Shown here one piece after another: positions 10,368 to 19,243 of a stretch of 64,000 nt of DNA. Under the pieces are notes generated by a model. The model saw nothing but the letters and a program-made list of their open reading frames with translations, was not told the origin of the DNA and ran no database searches. The position numbers were made by a program, and so were the translations under genes. Source of the stretch: Thiorhodococcus drewsii AZ1 (GTDB taxonomy: Bacteria; Pseudomonadota; Gammaproteobacteria; Chromatiales; Chromatiaceae); the NCBI RefSeq assembly GCF_000224065.1, contig NZ_AFWT01000001.1, forward strand, positions 132,001 to 196,000. Direction: 5' to 3'. Within the stretch, counting starts at the first letter, position 1; each line of letters starts with the position of its first letter.

Positions 10368-13300
10368 TCGCGTTGCGGCTCCGGACGACTTGGAGTCGCG
10401 CACGGCGCCCGATACCGACGATATGACCGAGGCGTCCGCCGAGCAGGTCCGTCGGCGCGCGGCGGAACTCCTGCGCGAGGGTCGTTTCAAGTTGGCCGAC
10501 GCCCTGCTGGAACAGGGCGATCAGAATCTGGCATCGCTGCTCGAGAACCAGCGCATCTACCTGGCCGAGCTGGAGATCCAGAACGAGGAGCTGCAGCGCG
10601 GTCAGCATCAGATCCAAGAGGCGCTCGCGCGCTTCGCCGCCTTCTTCAACTCGCTGCCGGTGGCCGAACTGGTGATCAATCGCAAGGGGCTGGTGCTGGA
10701 GGCCAATCCGGCCGCCCAGTCGCTGTTTGGGCTGGCCGGCAACCATCTGCGGCAGCACTTCTTCGCTCGCCTGATCGAGGAGTCCGACCGAGCCGCCGTG
10801 ATCGATGCCTGGTCCAATCTGCACGCCGACCATGGGCTGGAGCTACCGGAGACCCGTTTCCGCAGCGGTCGTCAGGGTGGCTTCATCGGGGATCTTCATA
10901 TCGCCCCGCTGAGAACCTCGCTGGGCGAGATCGAACAGTATGTCTGTGCCGTGATCGACCGCACCGATTCGGTCGCTCAGCGTTGTGCCCTTGACGAGTC
11001 GAGCGCGCGTCTGCGTCGCAGCGAATCCAAGCTGCGTGAGCGCCTGAAGGAGTTGTCGGCGCTGCATGACATCTTAGCCGAGACCTCGCGTCTGGAGGCG
11101 CCGGTCGAGGAGGTTCTGCAGCGGGTCGTCGAGCGCTTGCGTTGGGCGTGCCGTTTCTCCGATATCGCCGAGGCTCGGATTCGGTTGCCGGATGGCGACG
11201 TCCAAACGGCCGGGTTCGTCGAGACCGCCTGGGAACGGCGAGTCGATCTGGTTCTGCCGGACAGCACCCGGGGCGACATCCGGCTCGTCTATCGCGAACG
11301 GCCGCCGCTCGTCGATGAGGACGTGCCCTTCCTTGACGAGGAGCTCCGTCTACTGGATGCGGTCGCGGCCCATATCGAGGGATTTCTCGGTCGTCGGTAC
11401 GACGAGCGCCGATTGCGCGAGACCCGCGAGCGTTACCGCGTACTCGCCGAATTCAGCTCCGAATGGGAGTACTGGCTTGGGCCGAACGGACGCTATCTCT
11501 ACGTCTCGCCGGCCTGCGAACGTATCACCGGGTACGCGGCGGCCGCGTTCGAATCCGATTCCTCGCTTCTGTCCCGACTGGTTCATCCAGACGATCGCAC
11601 GCACTGGGAGGCCAAACGCGCGCGTCTGGAGCTCGATCATGGCGCGACCCAGGACGGATTCGAGTTCCGTCTGCTCGCGCGCGACGGCAGCGAGCGGTGG
11701 ATCGAACAGATTTTCAATCCGGTCTTCAACGACACAGGCGACTTTCTCGGCTGGCGTGGCGTGAATCGCGATATCACGGAGCACAAGCGGGCCGAGGAGG
11801 CGCTCAAGCGTAGCGAGGCGTTCCTCAATGCGACCGGTCGCATGGCCAAGATTGGTGGTTGGGAGCTGGATCCGGCGAGTCAGGAGATGCGTTGGACGCG
11901 CGGGACCTATGAGCTCTTTGCGCTGCCGGAGGGGAGTGCGCTCTCGGTCGACCGCTGTCTTGAACAGTTCCATCCCAAAGATGCGGCCGTGCTGTGCGCC
12001 GCGCTCGACCGTGCCTCGAACGAGGGAATCGCTTTCGATCTGAGCGTACGCCTTGATGCCAGCAGCGATTCGCAGCGCTGGTTGCAGATCACCTGTCAGC
12101 CCTTGCAGTATGCCGGTTCAGTGGTCCGGCTGTTGGGCGCCATCCAGGACATCACTGCCCGAGTTGAGGCGGAGAAGGCGCTGCGTCAGGCCGCCCGCGT
12201 CTTCGAGAGCACCGCCGAGGGCGTCATCATCACCGATCCGGAGGCCCGCATTCTGGCGGTGAACCGCGCCTTCACCGAGATCACCGGATACAGCGAGGCC
12301 GAGGCGCTCGGCGGCACACCGAAGCTGTTGCGCTCCGGACGCCAGGGGGACGACTTTTACGACAGGATGTGGCGTGGGCTTTCGGACCATGGGCATTGGC
12401 GCGGTGAGCTTTGGGACCGCAACAAGAACGGCGAGATCTTTCCGGTTCTGCTGACCCTGAGCTCGGTCTTGGACGATGCGGGAGAGCTGACCCACTATGT
12501 CGGCGTCTTCAGCGATATCAGCCATATCAAGCGCGCGGAGGAGAGGCTCGAGTTCCTGGCCAACCACGATCCGCTGACCGAGCTGCCGAATCGTGCCCTG
12601 TTCCAGAAACGTCTGTCGGAGTGCATTCAGCGCGCCGAACGCTATCAGCGCCAGTTCGCCCTGCTGTTTATCGATCTGGATCGTTTCAAGGACATCAACG
12701 ACACGCTCGGGCATCTATTCGGCGACGCGCTGTTGAAGCAGGTCGCCGCCATTCTGGGGCATCAGGTGCGCTCGGTGGACACCATCGCGCGTCTGGGTGG
12801 AGACGAGTTCGTCATTGTCCTCGAGGACATTCCCGCGCCCCGATTCGCTGCTCGATTCGCCGATCGCCTGATGGAGATCTTCGCCCAGCCGCTATCGGTC
12901 GAGAGTCAGGAGCTCTTCATTACCGCCAGCATCGGGATCAGCCTCTATCCGCAGGACGGTTGCGACATCGAGAGCCTGGTGCGTCACGCGGACATCGCGA
13001 TGTACCAGGCCAAGAATGCTGGGCGCAACGCCTTCAGCTTCTTCGAGCCGCTCATGTCCGAGGGGGTCGCTCAACGTCTGAAACTGGAGCATGAGCTGCG
13101 CGGTGCGCTGAGCCGCGAGGAGTTCGTCCTCCATTATCAGCCGCAGCTGACGTTGGATGGCCGACGCCTGCGGGGCGTTGAGATACTCTGTCGCTGGCGT
13201 CATCCCGAGCTGGGTCTGCTTCCGCCTGAGCGCTTTCTGCCGATGACCGAGGAGTTGGGTCTGATCGATGCGCTCGGCTATTGGATCCTGGAGCAGGGCT

Positions 13301-13836
13301 GCCGGCAGCTCGCGCACTGGGACCAGAGCGGTGTGAAGGTGCCGCGCCTGGCCATGAATCTCAGCGTGCGCGAGCTGTCGAACGAGGATCTCGTTCCCCG
13401 TATCCGGGAGACCCTGGAGCATTACGGCATTGCGCCCGAGCGTCTGGAGCTGGAGGTGGCGGAGTCCAAACTGGTGCGCTGCTCGGAGGCGTCGCTTGCC
13501 AATCTCTCCGCTCTGAGCGCCATGGGCGTCACATTGGCGATCGACGACTTTGGGGTCGCAAGTCCGGCCCTGGCGAGTCTGCAGCGCCTGCCGCTCAAGA
13601 GGCTCAAGATCGATCGCTCCATCGTGGAGTCCCTAGCGGCCGATTCGGGTGGACGAATCCTGGTGCGCGCCATCTCCGGGCTGGCTCGCGGCCTGGGTCT
13701 GGAGATCTTCGCCGAAGGCGTCGAGACTGCCGAGCAGGCGGACATACTGCGTCTCGAAGGCTGTGACGAGGGACAGGGTTTTTTCTTCTGTCACCCGCTT
13801 CCGCCCAAAGATCTGCACCTGGTCTGGCCGCTCTGA
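10357..13836 (+). CDS. Multi-PAS/GAF sensor with GGDEF and EAL domains
   Basis: About 1159 residues from the ATG at 10357 (an in-frame ATG at 10330 is possible). In order: N-terminal helical segment, PAS (about 90-215), GAF-like region (230-350), three PAS domains (355-725, with HPDD and ITGYSEAEA motifs), GGDEF (730-895) and EAL (905-1155). The diguanylate cyclase site is intact (LGGDEF, near residue 815). The EAL signature reads EIL (GVEILCRW), but the first Glu is kept, as are MNLS, EVAES, DDFG and EGVET; loop 6 is GVASPAL instead of GTGYSSL. So cyclase activity is expected and phosphodiesterase activity is uncertain. No membrane segment is seen, so it is probably cytoplasmic and signals with the CheB/CheR protein. 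Confidence 0.92.
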   Translation: MRNDRVAAPDDLESRTAPDTDDMTEASAEQVRRRAAELLREGRFKLADALLEQGDQNLASLLENQRIYLAELEIQNEELQRGQHQIQEALARFAAFFNSLPVAELVINRKGLVLEANPAAQSLFGLAGNHLRQHFFARLIEESDRAAVIDAWSNLHADHGLELPETRFRSGRQGGFIGDLHIAPLRTSLGEIEQYVCAVIDRTDSVAQRCALDESSARLRRSESKLRERLKELSALHDILAETSRLEAPVEEVLQRVVERLRWACRFSDIAEARIRLPDGDVQTAGFVETAWERRVDLVLPDSTRGDIRLVYRERPPLVDEDVPFLDEELRLLDAVAAHIEGFLGRRYDERRLRETRERYRVLAEFSSEWEYWLGPNGRYLYVSPACERITGYAAAAFESDSSLLSRLVHPDDRTHWEAKRARLELDHGATQDGFEFRLLARDGSERWIEQIFNPVFNDTGDFLGWRGVNRDITEHKRAEEALKRSEAFLNATGRMAKIGGWELDPASQEMRWTRGTYELFALPEGSALSVDRCLEQFHPKDAAVLCAALDRASNEGIAFDLSVRLDASSDSQRWLQITCQPLQYAGSVVRLLGAIQDITARVEAEKALRQAARVFESTAEGVIITDPEARILAVNRAFTEITGYSEAEALGGTPKLLRSGRQGDDFYDRMWRGLSDHGHWRGELWDRNKNGEIFPVLLTLSSVLDDAGELTHYVGVFSDISHIKRAEERLEFLANHDPLTELPNRALFQKRLSECIQRAERYQRQFALLFIDLDRFKDINDTLGHLFGDALLKQVAAILGHQVRSVDTIARLGGDEFVIVLEDIPAPRFAARFADRLMEIFAQPLSVESQELFITASIGISLYPQDGCDIESLVRHADIAMYQAKNAGRNAFSFFEPLMSEGVAQRLKLEHELRGALSREEFVLHYQPQLTLDGRRLRGVEILCRWRHPELGLLPPERFLPMTEELGLIDALGYWILEQGCRQLAHWDQSGVKVPRLAMNLSVRELSNEDLVPRIRETLEHYGIAPERLELEVAESKLVRCSEASLANLSALSAMGVTLAIDDFGVASPALASLQRLPLKRLKIDRSIVESLAADSGGRILVRAISGLARGLGLEIFAEGVETAEQADILRLEGCDEGQGFFFCHPLPPKDLHLVWPL

Positions 13837-13861
13837 CACGCCGTCACGCCGCGCCTCGGGT

Positions 13862-14905
13862 TCAGCGGCCTTGTTGGGCCAAGGCCGAGAGCAGTTCGCG
13901 AACGAATCCCGGTCCTCCATAGATTAGACCCGTATAGACCTGAATGAGGTTGGCGCCCGCGTCGAGCTTGGCGGCCGCGCCCTCCGGATCCATGATGCCG
14001 CCGACGCCGATCAGGATCGGATCCGGCCCGATCTCGGCGCGCACCCGCGCGAGCAATTGGGTGCTGCGTTCCTGCAGCGGGCGTCCCGAGAGCCCGCCGC
14101 TCAGTCCCTCGGTCGCGCTTTTGAGTCCGTCGAAGCGAATGGTGGTGTTGGTCAGGATGAGTCCGGCGCAGCCGGCCTCGAGCGCGGCTCGGGCACAGGC
14201 GATGGCGTCGGCGTCGGCCAGGTCGGGCGCCAGTTTGACCAGGAGCGGTCGCGGTTGGCTCAGGCGCTGATTGGGCTCCTGGATGGCGCCGATGATGCGC
14301 TCCACCTCATCGACCCGTTGCAGATCGCGCAGTCCGGGCGTGTTGGGGCTGGAGATATTGACGACCACGTAGTCGGCCAGCTCGCCGAGGCGCTCGAAGC
14401 TGCGGCGATAGTCCTGGGCGGCCTCCTCGGCGGGCGTGACCTTGGACTTGCCCAGATTCACCCCGAGCGGAACCTGCAACAGCCCGCGTGCGCGCACCCG
14501 TTCCAGCCGGCGTCCCATCGCGTCGGCACCGGCGTTGTTGAAGCCCATGCGGTTGATGATCGCCCTGTCCTCGGGCAGTCGGAACAGACGCGGCTGCGGA
14601 TTGCCCGGCTGTGCCAGCGCCGTGACCGTGCCCACCTCAATGAAGCCGAAGCCGAGACTCTGCCAGGCCGGGATCGCCTCGGCGTTCTTGTCCAGTCCGG
14701 CGGCCAGTCCGATCGGGTTTGGGAAACGCAATCCCATGGCCTCGACGGCCAGCGAGGGGCGACGGGCGATGTCGGTGTCGCCAAGTTTGCCGTCGAAGAG
14801 GTTCGACCAGCGTGACAGCAGTCCGAGCGCGTGCCGATGCGCGCGTTCGGGATCCATCTGGAAGGCAAGCGGTTTCAGGAGTGGCCAGAGGTCGGGTGTT
14901 TTCAT
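13862..14905 (-). CDS. pyrD: Dihydroorotate dehydrogenase (quinone), class 2
   Basis: PyrD oxidises dihydroorotate to orotate in pyrimidine synthesis, passing electrons to membrane quinone. The 347-residue product has the class-2 N-terminal membrane-associating helix (PLLKPLAFQMDPERAHRHAL), the FMN site NPIGLAAGLDKNAEA, the NISSPNTPGLR motif with the catalytic serine around 185-186, LVKLAPD, NTT and GVGGI near the C-terminus. Length and motifs fit E. coli PyrD. It converges on the GGDEF/EAL gene with a gap of 25 bases and is divergent from the DJ-1 gene. Confidence 0.97.
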   Translation of the reverse strand: MKTPDLWPLLKPLAFQMDPERAHRHALGLLSRWSNLFDGKLGDTDIARRPSLAVEAMGLRFPNPIGLAAGLDKNAEAIPAWQSLGFGFIEVGTVTALAQPGNPQPRLFRLPEDRAIINRMGFNNAGADAMGRRLERVRARGLLQVPLGVNLGKSKVTPAEEAAQDYRRSFERLGELADYVVVNISSPNTPGLRDLQRVDEVERIIGAIQEPNQRLSQPRPLLVKLAPDLADADAIACARAALEAGCAGLILTNTTIRFDGLKSATEGLSGGLSGRPLQERSTQLLARVRAEIGPDPILIGVGGIMDPEGAAAKLDAGANLIQVYTGLIYGGPGFVRELLSALAQQGR

Positions 14906-15084
14906 GCGTGATTTCTGTCCGGAAGCGGGTGTTCGATCGTGCGTTCAAGGGGGGCGGTTAGCCCGCGTGTCATGGAGGCGGGAGATCGCGTGGGTGGCAC
15001 TGCGATATCTTGTCCAAGCCTTCAGGGACTAAATGCTATAGTTTTGCCTTTCCAATCGATGCGATCCGATGGAGGCCTCATCCC

Positions 15085-15672
15085 ATGGCTGCAAAAAAGA
15101 TTCTGATGCTGGTCGGCGACTACGTCGAGGACTATGAGGCGATGGTGCCCTTCCAGATGCTACAGATGGTCGGGCACAAGGTCCACGCGGTCTGTCCGGG
15201 CAAAATGCCCGGCGACTTCGTGCGTACCGCGATCCATGACTTCGAGGGCGATCAGACCTACAGTGAGAAGCCCGGTCACCGGTTTGCCATCAACGCCGAT
15301 TTCGCGACGGTCGATCCGGCCAAGTACGATGCCCTGGTCATCCCCGGCGGACGTGCACCCGAGTATCTGCGTCTGAATCCACACATCATTGAGATCGTGC
15401 GTCATTTCGCGGCTGGCGACAAACCCATCGCCTCCGTCTGTCACGGTCAACAGATCCTGGCTGCGGCCGGTGCGCTCGAGGGCCGCCGCTGCACCGCCTA
15501 TCCGGCCGTGCGTCCAGAGGTGGAATTGGGGGGGGCGACCTGGTGTGAGGTGAACGAGACCTTCTCCAACGCCTATGTCGACGGTACCCTGGTCACCGCC
15601 CCGGCCTGGCCGGCACATCCCGAATGGATGCGCCGATTCCTTGAGGTGCTCGGCACCCGTATCGAGCCCTGA
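15085..15672 (+). CDS. DJ-1/PfpI family protein
   Basis: Translation from the ATG at 15085 is supported by a GGAGG site (15071-15075). The 195-residue protein has the flavodoxin-like fold of the DJ-1/PfpI superfamily, with an N-terminal acidic residue (E15/E17), [11 protein letters not shown] and the nucleophile elbow SVCHGQQIL, in which C119-H120 is the expected active pair. Relatives act as glyoxalase III/deglycase-like enzymes, proteases or stress chaperones, and the sequence does not decide between these. It is followed after seven bases by the gamma-glutamylcyclotransferase-like gene, and then by OsmC, so this may be a small stress-defence operon. Confidence 0.9.
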   Translation: MAAKKILMLVGDYVEDYEAMVPFQMLQMVGHKVHAVCPGKMPGDFVRTAIHDFEGDQTYSEKPGHRFAINADFATVDPAKYDALVIPGGRAPEYLRLNPHIIEIVRHFAAGDKPIASVCHGQQILAAAGALEGRRCTAYPAVRPEVELGGATWCEVNETFSNAYVDGTLVTAPAWPAHPEWMRRFLEVLGTRIEP

Positions 15673-15679
15673 GTCGACC

Positions 15680-16144
15680 GTGCATCACCGTGTCTTCGTC
15701 TACGGCACGCTATTGCGTGGCGATGTGAACCACTATCTGCTGGATGGGGCCGAATTCCTTGGCCCGCACCGCACGGTCCCCTGTTTTACGCTCCATCTGC
15801 TCGGGGCCTACCCAGGTCTCGCGCGAGGCGGCTCGACGGCGGTCCATGGCGAGGTTTATCACGTCGATGGGGCCGGTTTGCGCCGCCTCGATCGGCTGGA
15901 GGACTATCCGCGTCTCTACGACCGGCGGCCGATTCCGACGCCTTATGGTCGAGCTTGGGTCTATGTCTATCGCGGTTCCTTAGAGGGGCGGCCACTGATC
16001 CCAAGTGGAGACTGGCGCGCCTTCGTGGCGGATCCCGACTCGTTTCGTGCCGCTGGTGTGCGCGGCGCTCGGGACTCCAAGACGCTCCATCGTCGCCAGG
16101 AGCGTTTGCTCGCCTTGGCCGACGCCGGGTCGTATCCATCCTGA
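15680..16144 (+). CDS. Gamma-glutamylcyclotransferase-like protein (AIG2/GGCT family)
   Basis: The 154-residue product, read from the GTG at 15680, begins with VFVYGTLLRG, the phosphate-binding loop of the BtrG/GGCT fold, and contains RLDRLEDYPRLYDR, where the glutamate of LEDYP is the expected catalytic acid. A GxxYxV segment (VHGEVYHVDG) lies between. Family members cyclise gamma-glutamyl amines or peptides to 5-oxoproline. Here the substrate is unknown, but the stress-type neighbours suggest glutathione or gamma-glutamyl compounds. It follows the DJ-1 gene by seven bases. An upstream extension of the frame would overlap that gene and shows no family similarity. Confidence 0.85.
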   Translation: MHHRVFVYGTLLRGDVNHYLLDGAEFLGPHRTVPCFTLHLLGAYPGLARGGSTAVHGEVYHVDGAGLRRLDRLEDYPRLYDRRPIPTPYGRAWVYVYRGSLEGRPLIPSGDWRAFVADPDSFRAAGVRGARDSKTLHRRQERLLALADAGSYPS

Positions 16145-16182
16145 TCGATTTTATCGTCCAGGACCCGAATTCAGGAGGTCGC

Positions 16183-16644
16183 ATGTCCGAAGAAGGTCGT
16201 TTCACCATCCATCTTGAACAGGGTGAAGGGTTCCAGATCAAGGCCGCGTTCGATTGGAAGCGGGTCCCGGATCTGCTGATGGACGAGCCACCTCCGCTCG
16301 GCGAGCAGCAGGGGCCGAACGCCTCGCGCATGCTGGCCGCCGCAGCGGCCAATTGTCTGAGCGCGAGCCTGCTCTATTGCGTCTTCAAGGAGGAGCCACC
16401 GGCCGATTGCCTGACGGCCGAAGCGACCTGCATCCTGGTGCGCAACGAACGTAAGCGATTGCGCATCGGCAGCCTGGAGATCAAGCTCATCGTCGCCGAT
16501 GTCGTCAAGGAGGCCGCGCGTTTCAAACGCTGCAAGGCGTTGTTCGAGGACTTCTGCGTGGTCTCGGCGAGCATCCGCGAGGGGATCCCGATGCGGGTGA
16601 GCGTGGTGGATCGGCAGGGCGAGATCCTTCACGTCTCCGAATGA
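16183..16644 (+). CDS. OsmC family protein
   Basis: Starts at the ATG at 16183, with AGGAGG at 16173-16178. The 153-residue product has the OsmC fold signature: a first cysteine in AANCLSASLLYC on the central helix and a second in FEDFCVVSASIREGIPMRVSV, the paired redox-active cysteines of thiol-dependent (hydro)peroxide reductases. OsmC/Ohr proteins use these to reduce organic peroxides. The second motif lacks the usual CPV, so it is closer to the general OsmC-like class than to Ohr. It follows the DJ-1 and GGCT-like genes and may be co-transcribed with them. Confidence 0.85.
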   Translation: MSEEGRFTIHLEQGEGFQIKAAFDWKRVPDLLMDEPPPLGEQQGPNASRMLAAAAANCLSASLLYCVFKEEPPADCLTAEATCILVRNERKRLRIGSLEIKLIVADVVKEAARFKRCKALFEDFCVVSASIREGIPMRVSVVDRQGEILHVSE

Positions 16645-16717
16645 TGTATCCGATTCCAGCGTTGTCCGCGATCCGAATGGCTCCATCCCGAATGGTCCCA
16701 TCGAGGCGATACGCCTG

Positions 16718-17488
16718 ATGGATGCGCCCCGCCAGCCCTCCGGCGATGCCGTCGCGGCCGAATGCCGGCCCGACCGCTCCGAGTTGGCGGCGGCACTCGC
16801 CTCGCTCGGTCTGGCCGGGCCGATGCCGGTTCTGGTGCTGGTCGGCGGCGCGGCCAATCTGGATCCGACGGTCGCGGATCCGCTGCGGCGGACGTTCGAG
16901 TCGATCCTTCCCTGTCTCGACCGTTTGGGCGCTGCCCTGGTCGACGGTGGCACAGCCTTCGGGGTCATGCGTCTGATCGGCGATGTGCGTCGACGGCACG
17001 CGGCACGTTTCCCGCTGATCGGGGTCGCTGCGTCCGGCACCATCGATTCCGAAACCCTGCCCGATTCGGCGCGGGTCCAGCATCTGTCCGCCACAGCCCC
17101 GGATCCGCGTCTGAATCCAGGCGCGCGGCTCGATCCCTACCACTCGCATTTCATCCTGGTGCCCGGCGTGCGCTGGGGCGACGAGTCCGCTTGGATCGAG
17201 GCAACGGCATCGGTCTTGGCCGCCGGTCGCCCGGTTCTGACCCTGGTCGCTGCCGGTGGACAGATCACCCGGCTGGATGTCTCGGTCGCGCTTCGCGCCG
17301 GGCGTTCGCTGGTGGTACTGGACGGCAGTGGCGGCACCGCCGACCTGCTGGCCGATGCCTGGCGGAGCGGTCGCGATATTCCAGAGATTCCCTCAGGTCC
17401 GCGTGAGCGGGCCCTGGTCCAGTTCCTGGATCTGGCGCAGGCGCCACGGCGTCTGCCCGAGATCCTGGCGCGCGCCCTCGGCGGTTGA
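16718..17488 (+). CDS. LSDAT domain protein (prokaryotic SLOG domain of TRPM type)
   Basis: A 256-residue cytoplasmic protein with a Rossmann-like SLOG fold. Visible blocks: VLVLVGGAANLD (about 38-49), LVDGGTAFGVM (74-83), FPLIGVAASG (98-107), the family hallmark LDPYHSHFILVPG..WGDE (138-156), and TLVAAGGQITRLDV (175-188). This matches the LSDAT_prok family, related to the cytosolic ligand-sensing domain of animal TRPM channels; SLOG domains are predicted to bind or process nucleotide derivatives. It is the first gene of a tight six-gene run (12 bases to the next) with a RyR protein and an MCE transport module. Inferred role: nucleotide-ligand sensor or enzyme controlling that module. Confidence 0.8.
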   Translation: MDAPRQPSGDAVAAECRPDRSELAAALASLGLAGPMPVLVLVGGAANLDPTVADPLRRTFESILPCLDRLGAALVDGGTAFGVMRLIGDVRRRHAARFPLIGVAASGTIDSETLPDSARVQHLSATAPDPRLNPGARLDPYHSHFILVPGVRWGDESAWIEATASVLAAGRPVLTLVAAGGQITRLDVSVALRAGRSLVVLDGSGGTADLLADAWRSGRDIPEIPSGPRERALVQFLDLAQAPRRLPEILARALGG

Positions 17489-17500
17489 GCGGGGCCTAGC

Positions 17501-19237
17501 GTGTTCGGCCCGCCCCCCATCCATGTGCTCGGCTCCGCCCCGCTGGTTGACCAGGTGGTGAGCGGACTGCGTGAGGGTGAGCGCGTGGCGGTCCAGATCC
17601 CCCAGGATCAATTGGAGACCATCCGTCCGAGACGCATGCGCACCCTGGTCCTGGCCGAACCGTCCGATCCGGCGGCGATCCTCGCGTGTTGCTCGGAGCG
17701 TCGGCGCGTTGGGCGCTGGTCTCGTGGCACCCCTCTGCGGGTCATCCTCATGCATCGGCGTGATCCGTCGCCCGAATTGCCGCCGCTCGATCCGCATCAT
17801 TCATTGCGTTTGGAGACCTTCTCGGTCGAGACCCGGGCGGCGCGGGCCTTGCTGACGGCCTGGCCGTTGCACCGTGGCATGGATCCGCGCTTCGGACAGG
17901 TTCCGCATCTGCTTCTGGCTGGATTCGAGCATCCGGCGCCTGCCGTACTGCTCCAGGCGTTGCGCCTCATCCAATATGGCGAGGCCAGGCCGACCGTGAC
18001 CATTCTCGACATCGATCCGCAGCGGGTGGCGGCGATCCTCTCGAAGGACTATCCCCAGGCCGGACAGATCGCCGAGCTGAGGTTCGACCGGCTCGATCGG
18101 CCCGCGCTGGAGGGACTCCCACCGGTGACCCAGGCGTTCGTCTGTCTACCGGATTCGCTGTATCGAGTGGTCGATACGGCCCGGTCGTTGGCGGCGACCA
18201 TCGCCCAGGTTCAGGGTGTCTCGCCCGCGATCCTGGTCGAGATCGGCGACTCTGTTGCGGATGGCGAGGTGGGCGATTGGGACGGACAGATCGTCCCTGT
18301 GTCCAGCATCCGCGAGGTCTGTCGCCCGGGCGTCCTGCTCGATGGTGTCGGCGACGAGATGGCCCAATCCATCCATCGGCACTATCGCGACAGCATCGCC
18401 GCGCAGGGGCGGGATCCGGACCGCGAACCGGCCGGCCAACCCTGGGAGACGCTCCCTGTCTCCTATCGTCAGGCCAATCGGCACCAGGCGGATCATCTCT
18501 GGGCCAAACTGGCGCTCACGGATTGCGGTGCGGTGGCCGAGGAGATGGTCGAGTCGTTCGCCTTCACCCCGCTGGAGGTCGAGCGGCTCGCGGTCATCGA
18601 GCACCAGCGCTGGGCGGCCGACCGTTATCTGGACGGCTGGACCCATGCGCCCGAGCGCGACAATGCACTCAAGCATCATCCGCAGCTGATCCCTTACGCC
18701 GAGCTGTCGGAGTCCATGAAGGATCTCGACCGTTTCGCCGTGCGCGGTGTGCCGAGCCTGCTCGCGCGCTCCGGGCTGGGTGTGGTACGCATGCTCATCC
18801 TGGCCATTGCGGACGCACCTGGAGCGGCGCTCGACCGGCGCGGTCAGCGCCGTCTGCTGCGTCCGCTGTTGGAACGATTGGTTCGGCGCTACCCCGACCG
18901 GGCACTGGTCTGCGCCTCGACGCTCGGGTCTGCGTTGGCACGCCAACTGGTGCGCGCGGCCATGGAGCGCGCCGGGGCCGGGCTTTTCTGGCTTCTGCCC
19001 GAGCCGATTCCCGATCTGCTTGCGCGTCAGGCGGACAGCGCGTCCCGCGTGGATCTGCTCGACCTCGCCGCGCGGGCCGAGCGGCGCATCGGTTTCTCGG
19101 GTCCGGTGGAGCTCGAGCGCTGGCAGGCCGAGCGCGCCGAGATCCTGGTTGCGCTGGATAATCGGCCCGAGACGCCAACGCCCGCGAAGCGGGTTCGGAT
19201 CGGCCGGCGCAGTCTCGTCTGGGATTTCGAGTACTGA
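17501..19237 (+). CDS. Rossmann (TrkA-N-like) and RyR domain protein
   Basis: The 578-residue product starts at a GTG. Residues about 6-125 and 135-250 look like two Rossmann-type units (IHVLGSAPLVDQ; HLLLAGFEHPAPAVLLQAL then VTILDID), resembling degenerate TrkA-N nucleotide-binding domains. Residues about 361-425 form a clear RyR domain: ERLAVIEHQRWAADRYLDGW, APERDN, HPQLIPYAEL, KDLDRFAVRGVPSLL. Residues 428-560 have the strand-helix pattern of a SLOG-like or DprA-like domain (MLILAIAD..., ALVCASTLGSALARQL, FWLLPEPIPDLLA). RyR domains were first defined in ryanodine receptors and occur in bacteria, with a predicted ligand-sensing role. No membrane segment is seen. It lies six bases before the MlaE-like gene, so a regulatory tie to lipid transport is likely. 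Confidence 0.8.
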   Translation: MFGPPPIHVLGSAPLVDQVVSGLREGERVAVQIPQDQLETIRPRRMRTLVLAEPSDPAAILACCSERRRVGRWSRGTPLRVILMHRRDPSPELPPLDPHHSLRLETFSVETRAARALLTAWPLHRGMDPRFGQVPHLLLAGFEHPAPAVLLQALRLIQYGEARPTVTILDIDPQRVAAILSKDYPQAGQIAELRFDRLDRPALEGLPPVTQAFVCLPDSLYRVVDTARSLAATIAQVQGVSPAILVEIGDSVADGEVGDWDGQIVPVSSIREVCRPGVLLDGVGDEMAQSIHRHYRDSIAAQGRDPDREPAGQPWETLPVSYRQANRHQADHLWAKLALTDCGAVAEEMVESFAFTPLEVERLAVIEHQRWAADRYLDGWTHAPERDNALKHHPQLIPYAELSESMKDLDRFAVRGVPSLLARSGLGVVRMLILAIADAPGAALDRRGQRRLLRPLLERLVRRYPDRALVCASTLGSALARQLVRAAMERAGAGLFWLLPEPIPDLLARQADSASRVDLLDLAARAERRIGFSGPVELERWQAERAEILVALDNRPETPTPAKRVRIGRRSLVWDFEY

Positions 19238-19243
19238 TCCGCG

